From assembly GCA_037043015.1 (NCBI GenBank), contig CM073328.1:16465495-16529494 (forward strand): a DNA stretch of 64,000 nt, read 5' to 3'. The notes below the pieces were generated by a model. That model did no database searches and was not told the origin of the DNA. It saw only the letters and a list, made by a program, of their open reading frames with translations. The position numbers and the translations under genes are program-made. This document shows, in pieces, positions 22,140 through 34,317 of this stretch (positions within the stretch are counted from its first letter, which is position 1; each line of letters starts with the position of its first letter). This stretch comes from Bryum argenteum (taxonomy: Eukaryota; Streptophyta; Bryopsida; Bryales; Bryaceae).

Positions 22140-23648
22140 GCTAGATTGCCCAAATCTTGAGCAAGACTTTTCCTACAACCCTCGGTCAACCCCCTACCGC
22201 GTGTGCCATCGATTCTTCGGATACCGTTCCATGCCCAAGTGGTTGAACGTGGTGTTGGAGTTGAACGGCGTCCTTTGTTCTACTACCCCTATGTCTCAAG
22301 CCCCATCCCGAGTACCTCATTTTTTTCCCGATCCCAAACACCCTCCTGTTACTCGTCGTCAACTATCCCCACCGTAGTTGCCGACACGGTAGTATACTTT
22401 CGTCGTCCCGGACTTACACCATTCCTCAATGTGTTAGACCGTTTACGCCACATCCACGCTTGGAGTACCCTTCAACCTCGAAGTAGTGGACGGTCTCTCG
22501 CACCTTTCTTTTCTCTAGGTCATTGCCGTTCCGCATCATACGGCCTCAAACTCCTGCGATGGTCTCTTGTTGAAGAATTACACGACGGCCATGTACCCTG
22601 GCACGACTAAGCCTATCTTACTGAAATATCCACGTCGACGTCTCTTGACTAGAAGGGATGCTAATTTCAACGCCCAGAACTTTATTATGGTCGATAGCAA
22701 TCCTGCGGCTTGTATGGCTGTTCCTCCACTGAACACTCTCTTTCCTGATCCTTGGGTCCATTCACATCTGGGTCCACCCTCTGACTCTTATCCACTGAAA
22801 TTAATCCACGAGTTTTGTTTTGCCGTACATTTGAGAGGTCCGCAGAACTTCTGCCAAGTAATGACTAGTAGACCCTCTCACAATGACTTGTCCAAGGACT
22901 CGGAGTTGTACGGCATTATGTCTCGGAATCTGCCCTATGTGTGGAACCAGCTCCTACTAAATGGAAGAACCATGTCGTGATTACTTTCATTTACGGTATT
23001 GGTTAAAATTTGTTTTTTTTCTTTTTCCTTGACTCACTGTTCTAATGCCTGGTCAGATCATCACCATTTCGTAGTCATGGATTTGCGAATTGCCACTTGC
23101 GATTTTTCTTGTGAGTCTACCATTAGAATGCCTTTTAAAGATTTAGTGTTTCTTTTTATTATTCTCAGGTTTTCAGCGATGGACAACAAAGTGGCTCCGT
23201 GGATGATATTCCTCCAATGGGTCTCTCTACGATGTCAGATCCCTCTTACAATAGTGAGGGGTCGAGGACACTCTCGGAGTTGGAGCGAGGGCGGTACATT
23301 TATCTTGCTCGAGATGACGATCTCATGGACTACACCAAAGACGTCTTGGATGATGATGATGATGATGTTGTTGATAGTTACGTCAGTGTACCGAGTCGAA
23401 TTGTGGCGGCTTCTCGTGAGAACATCCCGGCTACGGCGACAGGCACCGTGGCACGGATTACTAATACCTCTAGTCGTTCTACGGGTCTTGGTGTTCCCTG
23501 CGATTTAGCTCCCGTCAACCTAAATCATCCTTTGCGAACTTCAATGGCCCGTGTGGGACTTTCGTTTGAAGGAGACTATCCCCGAGTTGTTGGGAAGCGT
23601 GACAGAAATGAGGCTTTTGGTGATGCTCGACCACATAGTACTATGTAG
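22140..23648 (+). pseudogene. FCP1/NIF-type HAD phosphatase-like pseudogene
   Basis: The exon starts after GTGCTGCAG. Successive frames read MPKWLNVVLELNGVLC, then VVYFRRPGLTPFLNVLD and IHAWSTLQ, then MYPGTTKPILL and NFNAQNFIMVDSNPAACM with LNTLFPDPW. This is the order of the FCP1 homology (NIF) domain: motif I DLNG/DLDxT, the V..RPGLxxFL block, the xxWSS block, K-x-L, and N-x-xxVDDSPxK. Motif I has Glu for the first Asp and Asn for the second, and DDS has become VDS, so catalysis is unlikely even if joined. A TAG near 22370 and frame changes near 22370 and 22560 break it. A last acidic exon (23169-23648) starts at GTTTTCAGCG after TATTCTCAG and ends RPHSTM*. Whether this is a separate gene or the 3' half of the ParB-like one is open. 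Confidence 0.6.
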
Positions 23649-23716
23649 ATTTCTCTGGGCTTTACTTTAGGAGGTCTACAATTACACCAATAATTTGTTT
23701 TCTGGATTTTTCAGTG

Positions 23717-23722
23717 AATAAA
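23717..23722 (+). terminator. AATAAA signal downstream of the phosphatase-like gene
   Basis: AATAAA lies 69 bp past the TAG stop of the last exon, a normal position for a plant near-upstream element. Confidence 0.4.
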
Positions 23723-25254
23723 CCTTTCTCCTTTAGTAAATTTGTGTTAATCATTGATTGTATTTTGAATGTATTCTTCTTTTTGATTAAGTATAGTTTG
23801 TATATTCATTACTATGTCTTTTTATTTTGAGAATATTCTACTATATTGATAAAACGTGCTCTTTATTTTGAGAATACTTCTCTCTATATTGATAAACTTA
23901 CATTATTTGGTAATGTATTTGGCTTGGTGCAATCTAAGTGCGATTGTATTACCGTAAATCGTAATTACCATTTTGTGTATATATTCCCATTATATTGAAT
24001 TACGTGTTTAGTGTTCAACTGAAGAATTCTACAATTTGTGTTTTATGATAATTTTCCATTGATACAAATTGAAATTCAAAGTAACTACCACGCAAGTTTA
24101 TCATCTTTTAAACTGTAGAAGTTATGATTCAAAGTTAAATAAGTGTTTAGGGTTAAGGGTTTAGTATAGGATTTAGTGTATAGAATTTAGGGTTTCTAAA
24201 TAGCATTTCTAATGTGTGAGTCATTCAATCCAAGCCTTCAAAGGCGTAATTTGAATTCTCTCAAGCTAGTTGTCATTACTATTATGAAAAATAAAGTTTA
24301 TGTACATAAAATGAATTATAATAATTATAATATAACATAAACTAACATATTAAGATATAGTATTATAGAGTATAATATTATACAATATAGTTCAATAGAA
24401 TATAATAGTATTTATTAAATCTTACTGAATATCCTTTAATATAAGATAATAAACTATAGTATAATATATTATAATATACCAAACTTCTTCCTTTTTTTAT
24501 ATTTCGGAGTTAAAGGGGATTGGGCAAAATATCAAATTAGAAATGATTCCAAATGAAAAAAGGAATAACTTTAAAAATCTTGAAATATGAATTGACAAAT
24601 GATAATCATATAGTACAATAATTATAATCATATAGTGTAATAATTATAATCTAACATAACATACCTCAACATAATGGTATACAATTTAATATTGCATAAT
24701 ATAGTATAACGTAATATAATGTACTAAAATATAATATAACATAGTATATATTATTATAATACTATATGAAACGATAATATAAATATGTTTAAAAACATAA
24801 TAATATCTCATTATCATATAATATTACATAACAAAAATAATGTAAATCATTTTCATATGGGAAAATATATCATAATAGAATATAATATAATATAAAATAA
24901 CAATTTCTATATTTTATAAAGTACTAAAAAAACTTTATAATACAATATAAAACAATATAATACAAAGATAATATAGGAAAATATTGGAAATTATAGAAAT
25001 AATAGTATGATATATTCTAATAAAGTATAGTATCGTATTATTTAGTATACTATAGTACAATATAGTATAATATAGTATAATAGAATACAAAATAATAATT
25101 ATTTATTTCACATAAATTTTAAACATATAGGACAATATAATCTATTATAGCATAACTTAACACAATGGTAACTATACAAGTTAATATAGTTTAATATCGT
25201 ATCACATAGTATTATATAGTAATATATTCTATCGTATAATTAGTATAATATAGT
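23723..25254. other. AT-rich DNA with degenerate TATAATATAA repeats
   Basis: No gene. A telomere-like tract with TTTAGGGTTAAGGGTTTAG lies at about 24145-24205. From 24300 on, degenerate TATAATAT words build up towards the pure satellite. Confidence 0.6.
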
Positions 25255-25735
25255 ATAGTATAATATAATATAATATAATATAATATAATATAATATAATA
25301 TAATATAATATAATATAATATAATATAATATAATATAATATAATATAATATAATATAATATAATATAATATAATATAATATAATATAATATAATATAATA
25401 TAATATAATATAATATAATATAATATAATATAATATAATATAATATAATATAATATAATATAATATAATATAATATAATATAATATAATATAATATAATA
25501 TAATATAATATAATATAATATAATATAATATAATATAATATAATATAATATAATATAATATAATATAATATAATATAATATAATATAATATAATATAATA
25601 TAATATAATATAATATAATATAATATAATATAATATAATATAATATAATATAATATAATATAATATAATATAATATAATATAATATAATATAATATAATA
25701 TAATATAATATAATATAATATAATATAATCTAATA
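25255..25735. repeat. (TAATA)n pentanucleotide microsatellite
   Basis: About 95 uninterrupted TAATA units up to a single C at 25730. Continuous open frames across it (YYIIL repeats) are by-products of a five-base period without stops. Confidence 0.97.
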
Positions 25736-25949
25736 TAATACAACATACTACAATATACTAAATATATTATATAACTCTAATTTTGTAGTTATTATAGTTT
25801 ATTCAATAAATACACTAATACGAATTCGTATTTCTTTTTCCACTTCTCATAGTTATGTATACAATGTTCAATTTTGTAGAGAAAACTATAATACAATATT
25901 TTTTGTAAAAAATAAAAAACCGATATTTAGAAATGGGTTTCCCTCCAAA

Positions 25950-26528
25950 ATCAATTTCCCGCCGAACCATCTTTGCCGCCTAATTTTTTCAAATTTCAGT
26001 TTGAAAAAGTGGAATCGTATTTAGATTCCCAATCAAGACAAAATCCATATTGTGACAAAAACCTGTCCGCTTTTTGCACGATTTCGGGCATCGAGATACT
26101 CTCACGATGTACCCGTTGGGGTCGGGCTCGGGTTGCGTACTCGGTTTCTCAAGTGTCATTTCATTTTCTTCTCACTCTCTATCGTGCTCTCAAGGTGCGC
26201 TTCGTTTCGTATTTCGTTCCGGTGTGTAGATTCAAGGTTCCGCTGTGTGTGTAGAAGGAGTTTCAGTTGGTGCTCAATGCGTCTGATGTAGTTTCGCATT
26301 TATAGGTTTCAGTATTGTTGCATTAGTTTGAGAGTGATTCAAGTTATGACTCTTTGCTCCTCATGTTTCTTTTCGAATTCTCAGATTAAGTCTCGATTTT
26401 TGTGCTTGGTTTTGTTCGATTCAGTAGCCCTTGTTTATCTTTCGAATTCGCACTGCAGTGAGCGATGTTCGCAAATCGAGTGCAAGGCGTGAATGCCAGT
26501 AATTCAGCACTTACTATTAATAGAATGG
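25950..26528 (+). promoter_or_regulatory. Leader/promoter segment of the second DUF7869-type gene
   Basis: GC content rises relative to both sides, without a credible coding frame. A donor CTCTCAAG|GTGCGC at 26194/26195 pairs with the TTATTTGTAG acceptor at 27641, giving a leader intron of about 1.45 kb that contains the palindrome array. Inferred from splice motifs and from the same layout at the right-hand element gene. Confidence 0.4.
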
Positions 26529-27525
26529 AAGTTATCCCCGGGCCGGGGATAATTTCTCTTGTCTGTGGGGATTATTTCCATATGCTATGCTCCGATTATT
26601 ATCCACGGCCCGGGATAAACATGCATCCATCCATTAAAACCATTATCCCGGGCCGGGATAACTATGTAATCGCCCACACGAAACTATTATCCCGGCCCGG
26701 GATAATAGTTATTTTTTGGCGGTCGAATAGTTATCCCGGCCCGGGATAACTTTTGTAACCGCCACAAAATACTATTATCCCGGGCCGGGATAATAATATT
26801 ATGTGGGCGGTTACAAAAGTTATCCCGGCCGGGGATAACTATGTAACCGCCCACAAGAAACTATTATCCCCGGGCCGGGGATAATAATATTATGTGGGCG
26901 GTTACAAAGTTATCCCCGGGCCGGGGATAACAATGTAACCGCCCACAAGAAACTATTATCCCCGGCCCGGGGATAATAGTATTTTGTGGGAGGTTACATA
27001 GTTATCCTCGGCCCGGGGATAACTTTGTAACCGCCCACAAGAAACTATTATCCCCGGCCCGGGGATAATAGTATTTCGTGGCCGGTTACATAGTTATCCC
27101 CGGCCCGGGGATAACTATTCGACCGCCACAAAATAACTATTATCCCCGGGCCGGGGATAATAGTTTCTTGTGGGCGGTTACATAGCTACCCCCGGGCCGG
27201 GGATAACCATGCTACAGTCACATAATACTATTATCCCCGGTCGGGGGATAATAGTATTTTGTGACCATTGCATGTTTATCCCCGGACCAGGGATAACGAA
27301 ATAACAGCGCACAAAAAACTATTATCCCCGGCCCGGGGATATAAGTATTTACTTCCGTTGCATGGTAATCTCGGCCCGGGGATAACTAACCAACTGCCTA
27401 CGAAGTATTTTTATCCCCGGGTCGGGGATACTGGTTATTAGTGGGAAGTTTGTTGTTATCCCCGGGCCGGGGATAATTCTTATTTTTTTGTCAGTTGCAT
27501 AGTTATCCCCGGCCGGGTTAATCAT
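26529..27525. repeat. Array of about 22 GC-rich palindromes with alternating spacers
   Basis: A near-perfect palindrome with arms TTATCCCCGG and CCGGGGATAA (shorter CCCGG form at 26600-26840) occurs every 44-47 bp. The spacers between them alternate in orientation: TATGTAACCGCCCACAAGAA, then its reverse complement in variant form (TTATGTGGGCGGTTACAAAG), and so on. The array is therefore an alternating inverted repeat as well as a tandem one. Both arms often carry matched changes (CCC with GGG, CCCC with GGGG). It sits in the leader intron of the downstream gene. Fold-back potential is extreme. No known repeat class comes to mind. Confidence 0.9.
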
Positions 27526-27642
27526 GCAATCGCTCAGGTTAACATACAGCTAGTTTATACTCAACGGAATTCATGTTTTCTCATCTCGTTTGCTATTAAA
27601 CAAGCACTAAGCTATCTTCTCAATCTTCTTCTTATTTGTAGG

Positions 27643-30456
27643 ATGGAGACTTTCGTCGTCAATGGTGTCGATTTCCGTCCACGATTTCTACTCGACGGAG
27701 TTGCACAAAGGCGAGGGTTTTAGCCGCTCATCATGGGTGTCGAAACGTGTCACTCTTCTGAATGACGCCGGTGTCGAAGTTGCAAAAGCTGTCTGTCAAT
27801 CGGTTGACTCTAGCATTGTCCCAGAGTCTGGTGGTCGGCCTCTTGGATCCGACTTTGTCTGCGTGCAGATTGCAGAGTCATTAGTAGAAGCAGAGGTTCC
27901 TTTCGGTTGGATCTACTCTTTGCGTGCATGGCCGATCAAGCATGTCCTTCTCAACGGAGCAAGCCTCTACGACCACGACCAACGCGCCATCTTCAATGGA
28001 GCTTGCAAGGTTTTTGGTCGGCCACCACGAGTTGGTCTCCGTCAAGATGAGCAAAACGTCAAAGACGTCTTCGAGATTCACCACCAAAGAAGGAGTACTT
28101 TCTTACACCGGAGTCCATCAACTTCGTTTCAACAACTTATTGTTGTCCAAAGAACTGTGTGCAGCCCTATCCTCGAGCCAAAATTAAAGATCTGAGGTTC
28201 CAGTTCTATGTTCGCGGTGATGTTTACTTGAAAAACATTGTCTCCTTAGTGTGCATGGTCAAGTCCACGGCGGCCGACGGAAATGACATGATTATGTTGG
28301 AGGGTATTGAGGTGTGTTGCGTGGCGTGGTACCTGATTATGGGTGTGTCACATGCCACATTTTTCCGGTGGAGGTATGCCTATCAAGACGGACAGCAAGC
28401 AGAGGACCATGGAAACTGTGGATCAAAGAAACCTCGTATCCGGACATTGCAAGCCACAAAGATCCCTTCAAGCCATTGTGGAAAATGCTGCCGATCTCAT
28501 GCCGCATCGAACAAAGACTATTGATACAGGCGAGAAGGTAGTGTCCAAATGCTTGCCCTCCTCCTTCCGCTGGAGGGACAATTTACCCGAGGTGAATGCT
28601 ATCAATGCCGTCCACGGTCTTCCTCCTATATCAAATTCTGCTCTAAGTAGGATCCGGCAAGAATCATTCCAAGAGTACTATTCCAAGCAAAAGGGTGACA
28701 CATTTGCACGATGTGGTGAATGTGACAAAATCAAACAACTACGAGCATCCAAAGACTCGAGGCGATCGCGCATGGGGGCTCTTCATGATGCCAAATTCAA
28801 ACGTCATAATACATCTCAAATGGCGCATAGGTTACTATATTATAGCAACCGTTCAGAGTCTGAGGCACGGCCCGAATCATCTTTGTGCATTATTCATGAC
28901 AAAATGGATCATTCCAAGACAGCCTCTCCGCAATTCTCACACAAGAGTAAATCGACCGATTCGTTCATGAAATTGCCGGTTTCCATCACAGGCATGATTG
29001 CTCATGGACACGGAGATGTACGTTACGCACATTACGGCCTGGATATATATCCCACGGATTCTAATCATACTATCGGTTCATTTGCTCAACTCATTAAGAG
29101 ATTTGGAATCTCCTCCAAAGTGCTCTTCCAGGCAGTTGTTTGGTGGTGGTAGAAGTAGCCCTCTCTCTGAGGCTGTTTTGGATGGGGCGGACATGTGCTT
29201 GGATTCGCTTGGTCTTCTCCCGGAGGCTCCGATTCCGGGAAAGCCTCTTCCTCCGGTGCTACACATGCGAACGATAATGCTTGCGGGGATAATAAGAATC
29301 GATTTGTTTTTGCATTCTTTTCATTGCTCGTTTACAAGGGCGTTTTTAGAGAGATTTACTTGAACTTCCTTATTGTGGGTCACACTCATGAGGATATTGA
29401 TGCTCTTTTCGGGCGATGGAGTAGTAAACTCAAGACCAACAGCTACCCTATTGTTCCCCTTCTCATAAGATCTTTTATGGACACAGAGGATAAGCCGGTA
29501 ATTCCTCACTTAATTGAGGAAGTTCCGGATTTCAAGTCGTTCATCAAAGGTTACCTCTGTGATGGCGACGAGGCGTTATCCGGGCATACTAGTGCCCAAC
29601 AATTTAGGTTTTTAGAGATGCTTCCGGTGGCCTTTGATGCGAGATAAAATTCTATGCACGGATAGCGAGTGGCTTCAAGATATAGTGCGGGGTTAGGTTG
29701 TGGAAAGTTTTGCCAAATGGTCAACCTCGGGTTCCTCTTGGAGATCCTACGTTACTAGTTCCAAACGAAATGAAGAATATTGAAGACATTCGAAAGGGAA
29801 TTAGTGGTTTTGTGAGCTTGTGGGAGTCTTTGGCGGATGCGGATCCAACAGGGGACTATCGTAGACATCATGAGCAATTCATTTACTATTGGAAAGCAGT
29901 TCGTGAGGCTTTAGATTTACCCGTCCCTACTCCATCAACATTTAGGGATGGATTTTGGCCCACTTCTAGGTACTCTCCAAGTGAAGAGGATCGATTTGAA
30001 GATAACGGAGAATTACGCGAGGAATTTGCTGTTGATCCTCCGTTCGTAGGACAAATACGAGATCGTCCACAAGCATCATTCTGAGTTGGACGGGATGTTT
30101 ATGAGGGATACCTACTTATGCTACGTCCGGCTGATGGAGATCTCAAGAAATTTTGGATAGCTCGTGCTTTGAGCAATCCAAATGCTAGTGTCGAGCATCC
30201 TCAAGAAATCCACATTGAGTATTGGAAGCCGGTATCTTCGAAACATGTCAATCCTGACACTTACGAAGGGTGGGATACAAGAAGAGGTAACTCTTGGTGT
30301 AAAGATATGGATTATGATCCAACTTGGGTGGCTACATCATCAATCATGGGAGCTTGGAAGCCAAGATTTCGTCTTGAAACCGTTAATCCCAAGATGTGCA
30401 TACCGGAGCTACAAATTTCAATTATTAAAGACTCAATTATCGAGTTTGATGAGTAG
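27643..30456 (+). pseudogene. DUF7869-type transposase-like gene, copy 2 (broken)
   Basis: ATG at 27643 follows a TTATTTGTAG acceptor. The product parallels copy 1 block by block: WVSKRVTLLNDAGVEVAKAV; QYYSKQ-like and FARCGECDKIK; IIHDKMDHSKTASPQFSHK; GMIAHGHGDVRYAHYGLDIY; DNKNRFVFAFFSLLV; VGHTHEDIDALFGRWSSK; and a C-terminal VGRDVYEGYLLMLRPADGD. Frame changes occur near 27660, 28090, 28440, 29140, 29270 and 29640. An in-frame TGA at 30082-30084 replaces the Arg codon of SFRVGRDVY kept in copy 1. It reads on to a C-terminal stop at 30454-30456. Family function is unproven; a DDE/RNase-H-like transposase is my inference. Confidence 0.75.
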
Positions 30457-31017
30457 TTCTCATATTAATATATAGTTATATTAGCTTATATTAGTTACAA
30501 TGGTGCATTCTTTCTCATCGCAATGTAGCCAACGCAAATTAGAGTAGTATGACACTACTTCTAGAGATGATTTATCTATTTATAGTAAGATGATATATCC
30601 ATTTCAATGTATTTCCATGGGATTATTTCCTTCCATTGGTGTTGTGATAATTTTATTTCCCTATAGAAATTAATATGTCCTTTGATCGGATTACTTCTTA
30701 TATATATTTTTCTTTAAAGTAATGATATTCATCATGCATAATACTTTTTGGTCCTCGAAGCTTGCAATCTATGACTCGAGTAATGAGATGTGAAGTAGTC
30801 TCAATATACTTTCCGTCTCAAAATAATGAATATTAATGATCAACAAATATATTAATAGAATTTTTGGTATCGAGGGTTCAAATTACATTCTTTTGTTGGG
30901 TTCATTCGAGTCTCATTTTCAATTGAGTCTCATTTTACTTGACACCAGATTTACTATTTTTAACCACCGATTTAAATTGAGATTGCAAATTGTCTCAAAA
31001 TACTTAATATCCCCTTC
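30457..31017. other. AT-rich spacer
   Basis: No gene. A duplicated GAGTCTCATTTT phrase lies near 30909-30940; otherwise featureless. Confidence 0.5.
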
Positions 31018-32150
31018 AGTTGAGAAGAGTGGTCAACTGAGGGTTCAGAGGCGACCATTTTGTGAGGATGGTATTCAGAGCATCCACTGCGACAACCATT
31101 CATGCACCGTTAAACAACTGATGATAGAGTTGAACTGTTCGAGATGACTGTTGGCATGATAAACTCATAAAAGCACATGAAGCATACTAGTAGCTGCACT
31201 CAATCATTCAGGATGACATCTTTGCCTGCCCTGGCTCAGTTGCAATAGCACTCGGGATCAAGAGTTTGTAACTGGATTCAGTTTCAGTGGTCATACTCAA
31301 ACTTGAATCCCTCCCACCGATGCGATCCAACAGAACATCTCCCACATGAATATATTCAAGTTTAATATGTTGAAGTTTGTATCACCAAGTTTTTTATGAA
31401 TTTGGGGTGCTACTTAACTTGGCAATGCAAAGTGAAGCGATGATGAATTACTAGAACGAATTTGCTCCCAAGAGCATGCAAGCGAGTTGACAACTAAGAG
31501 TAATTCTGTTGTAACGTCTCAAACAGATACAATCTAGCAGGTAGAGATGTATTGGAGGCTCGACCACAACAGATTCGCTACAATGATGACGTGAGGTTCT
31601 GAACATGTTCAGGTATATTCCGGTGTGTAGGTACCTTCGTGCTTCTGATATATTGGGATCTCAGGCCGTGGCTGGTCGGTGGGAGTAGGTGCCTGAGCAT
31701 AGGCGGTGGTGTCGCAATGAACGCCGTCAAGCAGGAGCGAGATGCACAAGACGAACACAAGAGCCATGACCAGGAGACGGCGTCCATGGCCCAGCGCCTG
31801 CCGACAGCCTCTTGTCGTGGTTAGAGCCATAGGAATTTGGCCGGGTCAGTTGCTTTCAAACGGTCGACTTCAAACCCCGAGTGGCAGAAATCACTGCAAG
31901 TACAGCACGGTATCACCAGATCACCGAACTCCAACTCTGAAGTGAGAACAAATGCGTGGAGTTGTGCTGATAAGCGGCGGACATCGATCGCAACACGTTC
32001 TTCGGAAGAAGAGAGTGTACCGATTCCAATGCTTGGTCAAAGCAGTACAGACTCTCATGTCAGCTCACTGTTGCTCCAGAATTGGGTAGGCAATAATTGT
32101 CTAGTGGGACCAGCTCATGGGTATATTCACATCTCTTGTCGTATTCCCAG
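31018..32150 (-). pseudogene. Truncated copy of the LRR-protein gene start
   Basis: Read on the minus strand, 32150-31018 matches the 5' flank, exon 1, intron 1 and the start of exon 2 of the gene at 56.7-57.9 kb, at clearly diverged but alignable identity. Exon 1 (31830-31635) reads MALTTTRGCRQALGHGRR, then a hydrophobic signal segment LLVMALVFVLCISLLLDG and a Pro/Thr-rich stretch, ending at GAAG|GTACCT. Homology stops abruptly at about 31018, inside exon 2, so no LRR is present. This is a duplicated fragment, not a working gene. Confidence 0.7.
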
Positions 32151-32786
32151 AATTTGAATCTAGAAAATGAAGAGATTCGTAGGTGAGTCTACCCGGGAGT
32201 CATATCACAGACGGAAACCTCGATTTGTTTAATGTTTAACTATTTGACTAAAAGTCAACACGTTGAAGTTCCCCTTTCAGATGTGAGTACAGGAGAATCG
32301 TACAGATGGTTTAACTTACTTCCCGTACAGAAATTGGAATACCTTCGATGTTGCAACTTGCTGCAGCACATGATGTGATCAAGGGAAGTGGAATTTTACG
32401 AGTGCAATTTTTTTGGGGGCTGCCCTTGTAAAATCGGCAAACTTCTTTATTATGGTCACGTTGCAACTTACGTAGTGATTTGGCAATGGAAATAATTCGA
32501 AAAAAAGATAATTAAAAATAAAATAATATATATATAGATATAGATAGATATAAAAATAAATACAAAATTTAGCTCTCATTTCTTACTTGAAAGCTGAAAC
32601 CTAAAATTTCAAGATAAAGGCTCTTTAATTGATATTTGTCTTTGAAAATTTTACCGCATATACCTTGCGTAGTAGGGAGTACCCAATAAAAAAATTAGGC
32701 AAAATATTACATGTATCCCCTTCATCTACCAGGCCTCAAATTCCAAAAAAAGTAGAATTTGTGTTAAAAAGAGCTGTAGGGTCCAA
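32151..32786. other. AT-rich spacer
   Basis: No gene. A TATA/GATA-type microsatellite lies at 32525-32565. Confidence 0.5.
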
Positions 32787-33361
32787 CCCCTCAAGGCCCA
32801 AGCATGTTTGTAGCCTTCAAACCAAAAAGTGCAATTATTGACCACTTTGTGCATGTTGAGGTACGATTCAATATATTTTCCAACCATAAGATATTCAAAA
32901 TGATTCCTTGCACAATACCATGTCAAATTTCAGCCGTTGGATTTTACAGTTCGTGAGATCATAACGGTGACTTCAAAGTTGATGTGTCAAGAATTTTTGC
33001 AAACTTTAAATCTTGCTCTTTGTAAATTTCAAAGAGTGCCCTTGTAAAGTTGGTATGAGCTTGAACATGGATTTCTTGAAAGTTTGAGTAGAAGTATCAT
33101 CATAGACATGTTTCCAAAAAATAATATTAAAAAAATACTTACTCAAAGGTGTCCGAAGTGCCCTATTTGGGCTTGAAAACTTAAATTTGCGTTAAAATTT
33201 CTTAGTTTGAGATTGACTTTGCAAATTCTCACAAACATACCTTGTAGAAAAGCAAACATCTAGTAAGAATCTTTAACAAAAATATTGATCTCCATTCCTT
33301 CATAGATCTAGGCTACCCCAAACAGCAAAAGCCAAATATGGGTTGCTTGGGCCTTTAGGGG
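32787..33361. mobile_element. Decayed TTAA-family element, about 575 bp
   Basis: The ends CCCCTCAAGGCCCAAGC and GCTTGGGCCTTTAGGGG are inverted repeats with one mismatch. The flanking TTAA has decayed (CCAA on the left, AAAG on the right). Internal GTTGGATTTTACAG and GATCATAAC words are shared with 8.7 kb and 52.2 kb elements. No coding frame. Confidence 0.45.
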
Positions 33362-34298
33362 AAAGGGATGTGGTCATGCTTTTTGAAACCATAAAAACTC
33401 CAAAAGCTTTTGAAAGGTTTTGAACAACATGATTAATTTTAAAATCATAAAAAAGAATCAATTATTAGTATTTGTTAGAGTGCAATTCAAATGAATGAGG
33501 GTCCCTACAAGCGATTCTTTAATTAAAAATTGATAAAAAGTTTGCCCTAGTTTTCATCTTTTTCACAAAGTGATGAGTATTGCGCACCTTGGTATTTGCA
33601 AGCCTCCTAGATAATAAAGTAAATCTCCAATGCTCAAATTAATGATGATTAGATAAATGGTAAATGACTCTATAGCATATGTTTTAGGAAGGCATTGTTG
33701 TTGATTAAATATAATGTTGCTCTACTTTGTCAAAGACCGTTGCTCAAAATAAACTATACTAAACTATAATGATTTTCATAAACAGCGTGAATTTTGAAGT
33801 GACCCAAAAGTAATTTGTTTTTAATAAATCCAAAATTTGCAAATTACATTGTTCTTCACATGGAGTAGGCCCTACCGCCCTAGTAGGGCCAACCACAATA
33901 CCACACTCTTGTAGTAAACTAGAAATTTGAAAAAATATGATAATTAAATGATTTTTGTGTTATTAGATAGATAACTTCCATAAGCACTTCTAAGCCACAG
34001 TCGACACATCACCCCCAACACTATTTCTTGCCGTGGTAATGCAATGACAACTTCGAAGGTAAGAAACTTCTTCTTTTCATGCATTTGTTAAAGTTGCAAT
34101 GATATTAATGCTTTGCATCTTATTGCTAGATTCATATAGCTGCTACTCATCCTTCATAGCTTGCTCATCATCCAACTCTATAATTCCTAAAGAAGAATAA
34201 GGTCGGTTTAGAGTCGTTTAGACTTTGGTAAAGGCTGTGAACTACAGAATCAGTATTGAGATCTTGTATGGATTTTAAACTTTTTGAGGATCAAAACT
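33362..34298. other. AT-rich spacer left of the CACTA element
   Basis: No gene or clear repeat. The last three bases, ACT (34296-34298), are the left target-site duplication of the CACTA insertion. Confidence 0.6.
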
Positions 34299-34317
34299 CA
34301 CTAGAGGAAAACAGTGT
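34299..34317 (+). repeat. CACTA left terminal inverted repeat
   Basis: CACTAGAGGAAAACAGTGT, preceded by the target duplication ACT. Confidence 0.97.

Noticed and set aside
25240..25746. Long open frame of YYIIL repeats across the microsatellite
   Set aside because: A five-base repeat without stop codons gives endless open frames; no gene is implied.
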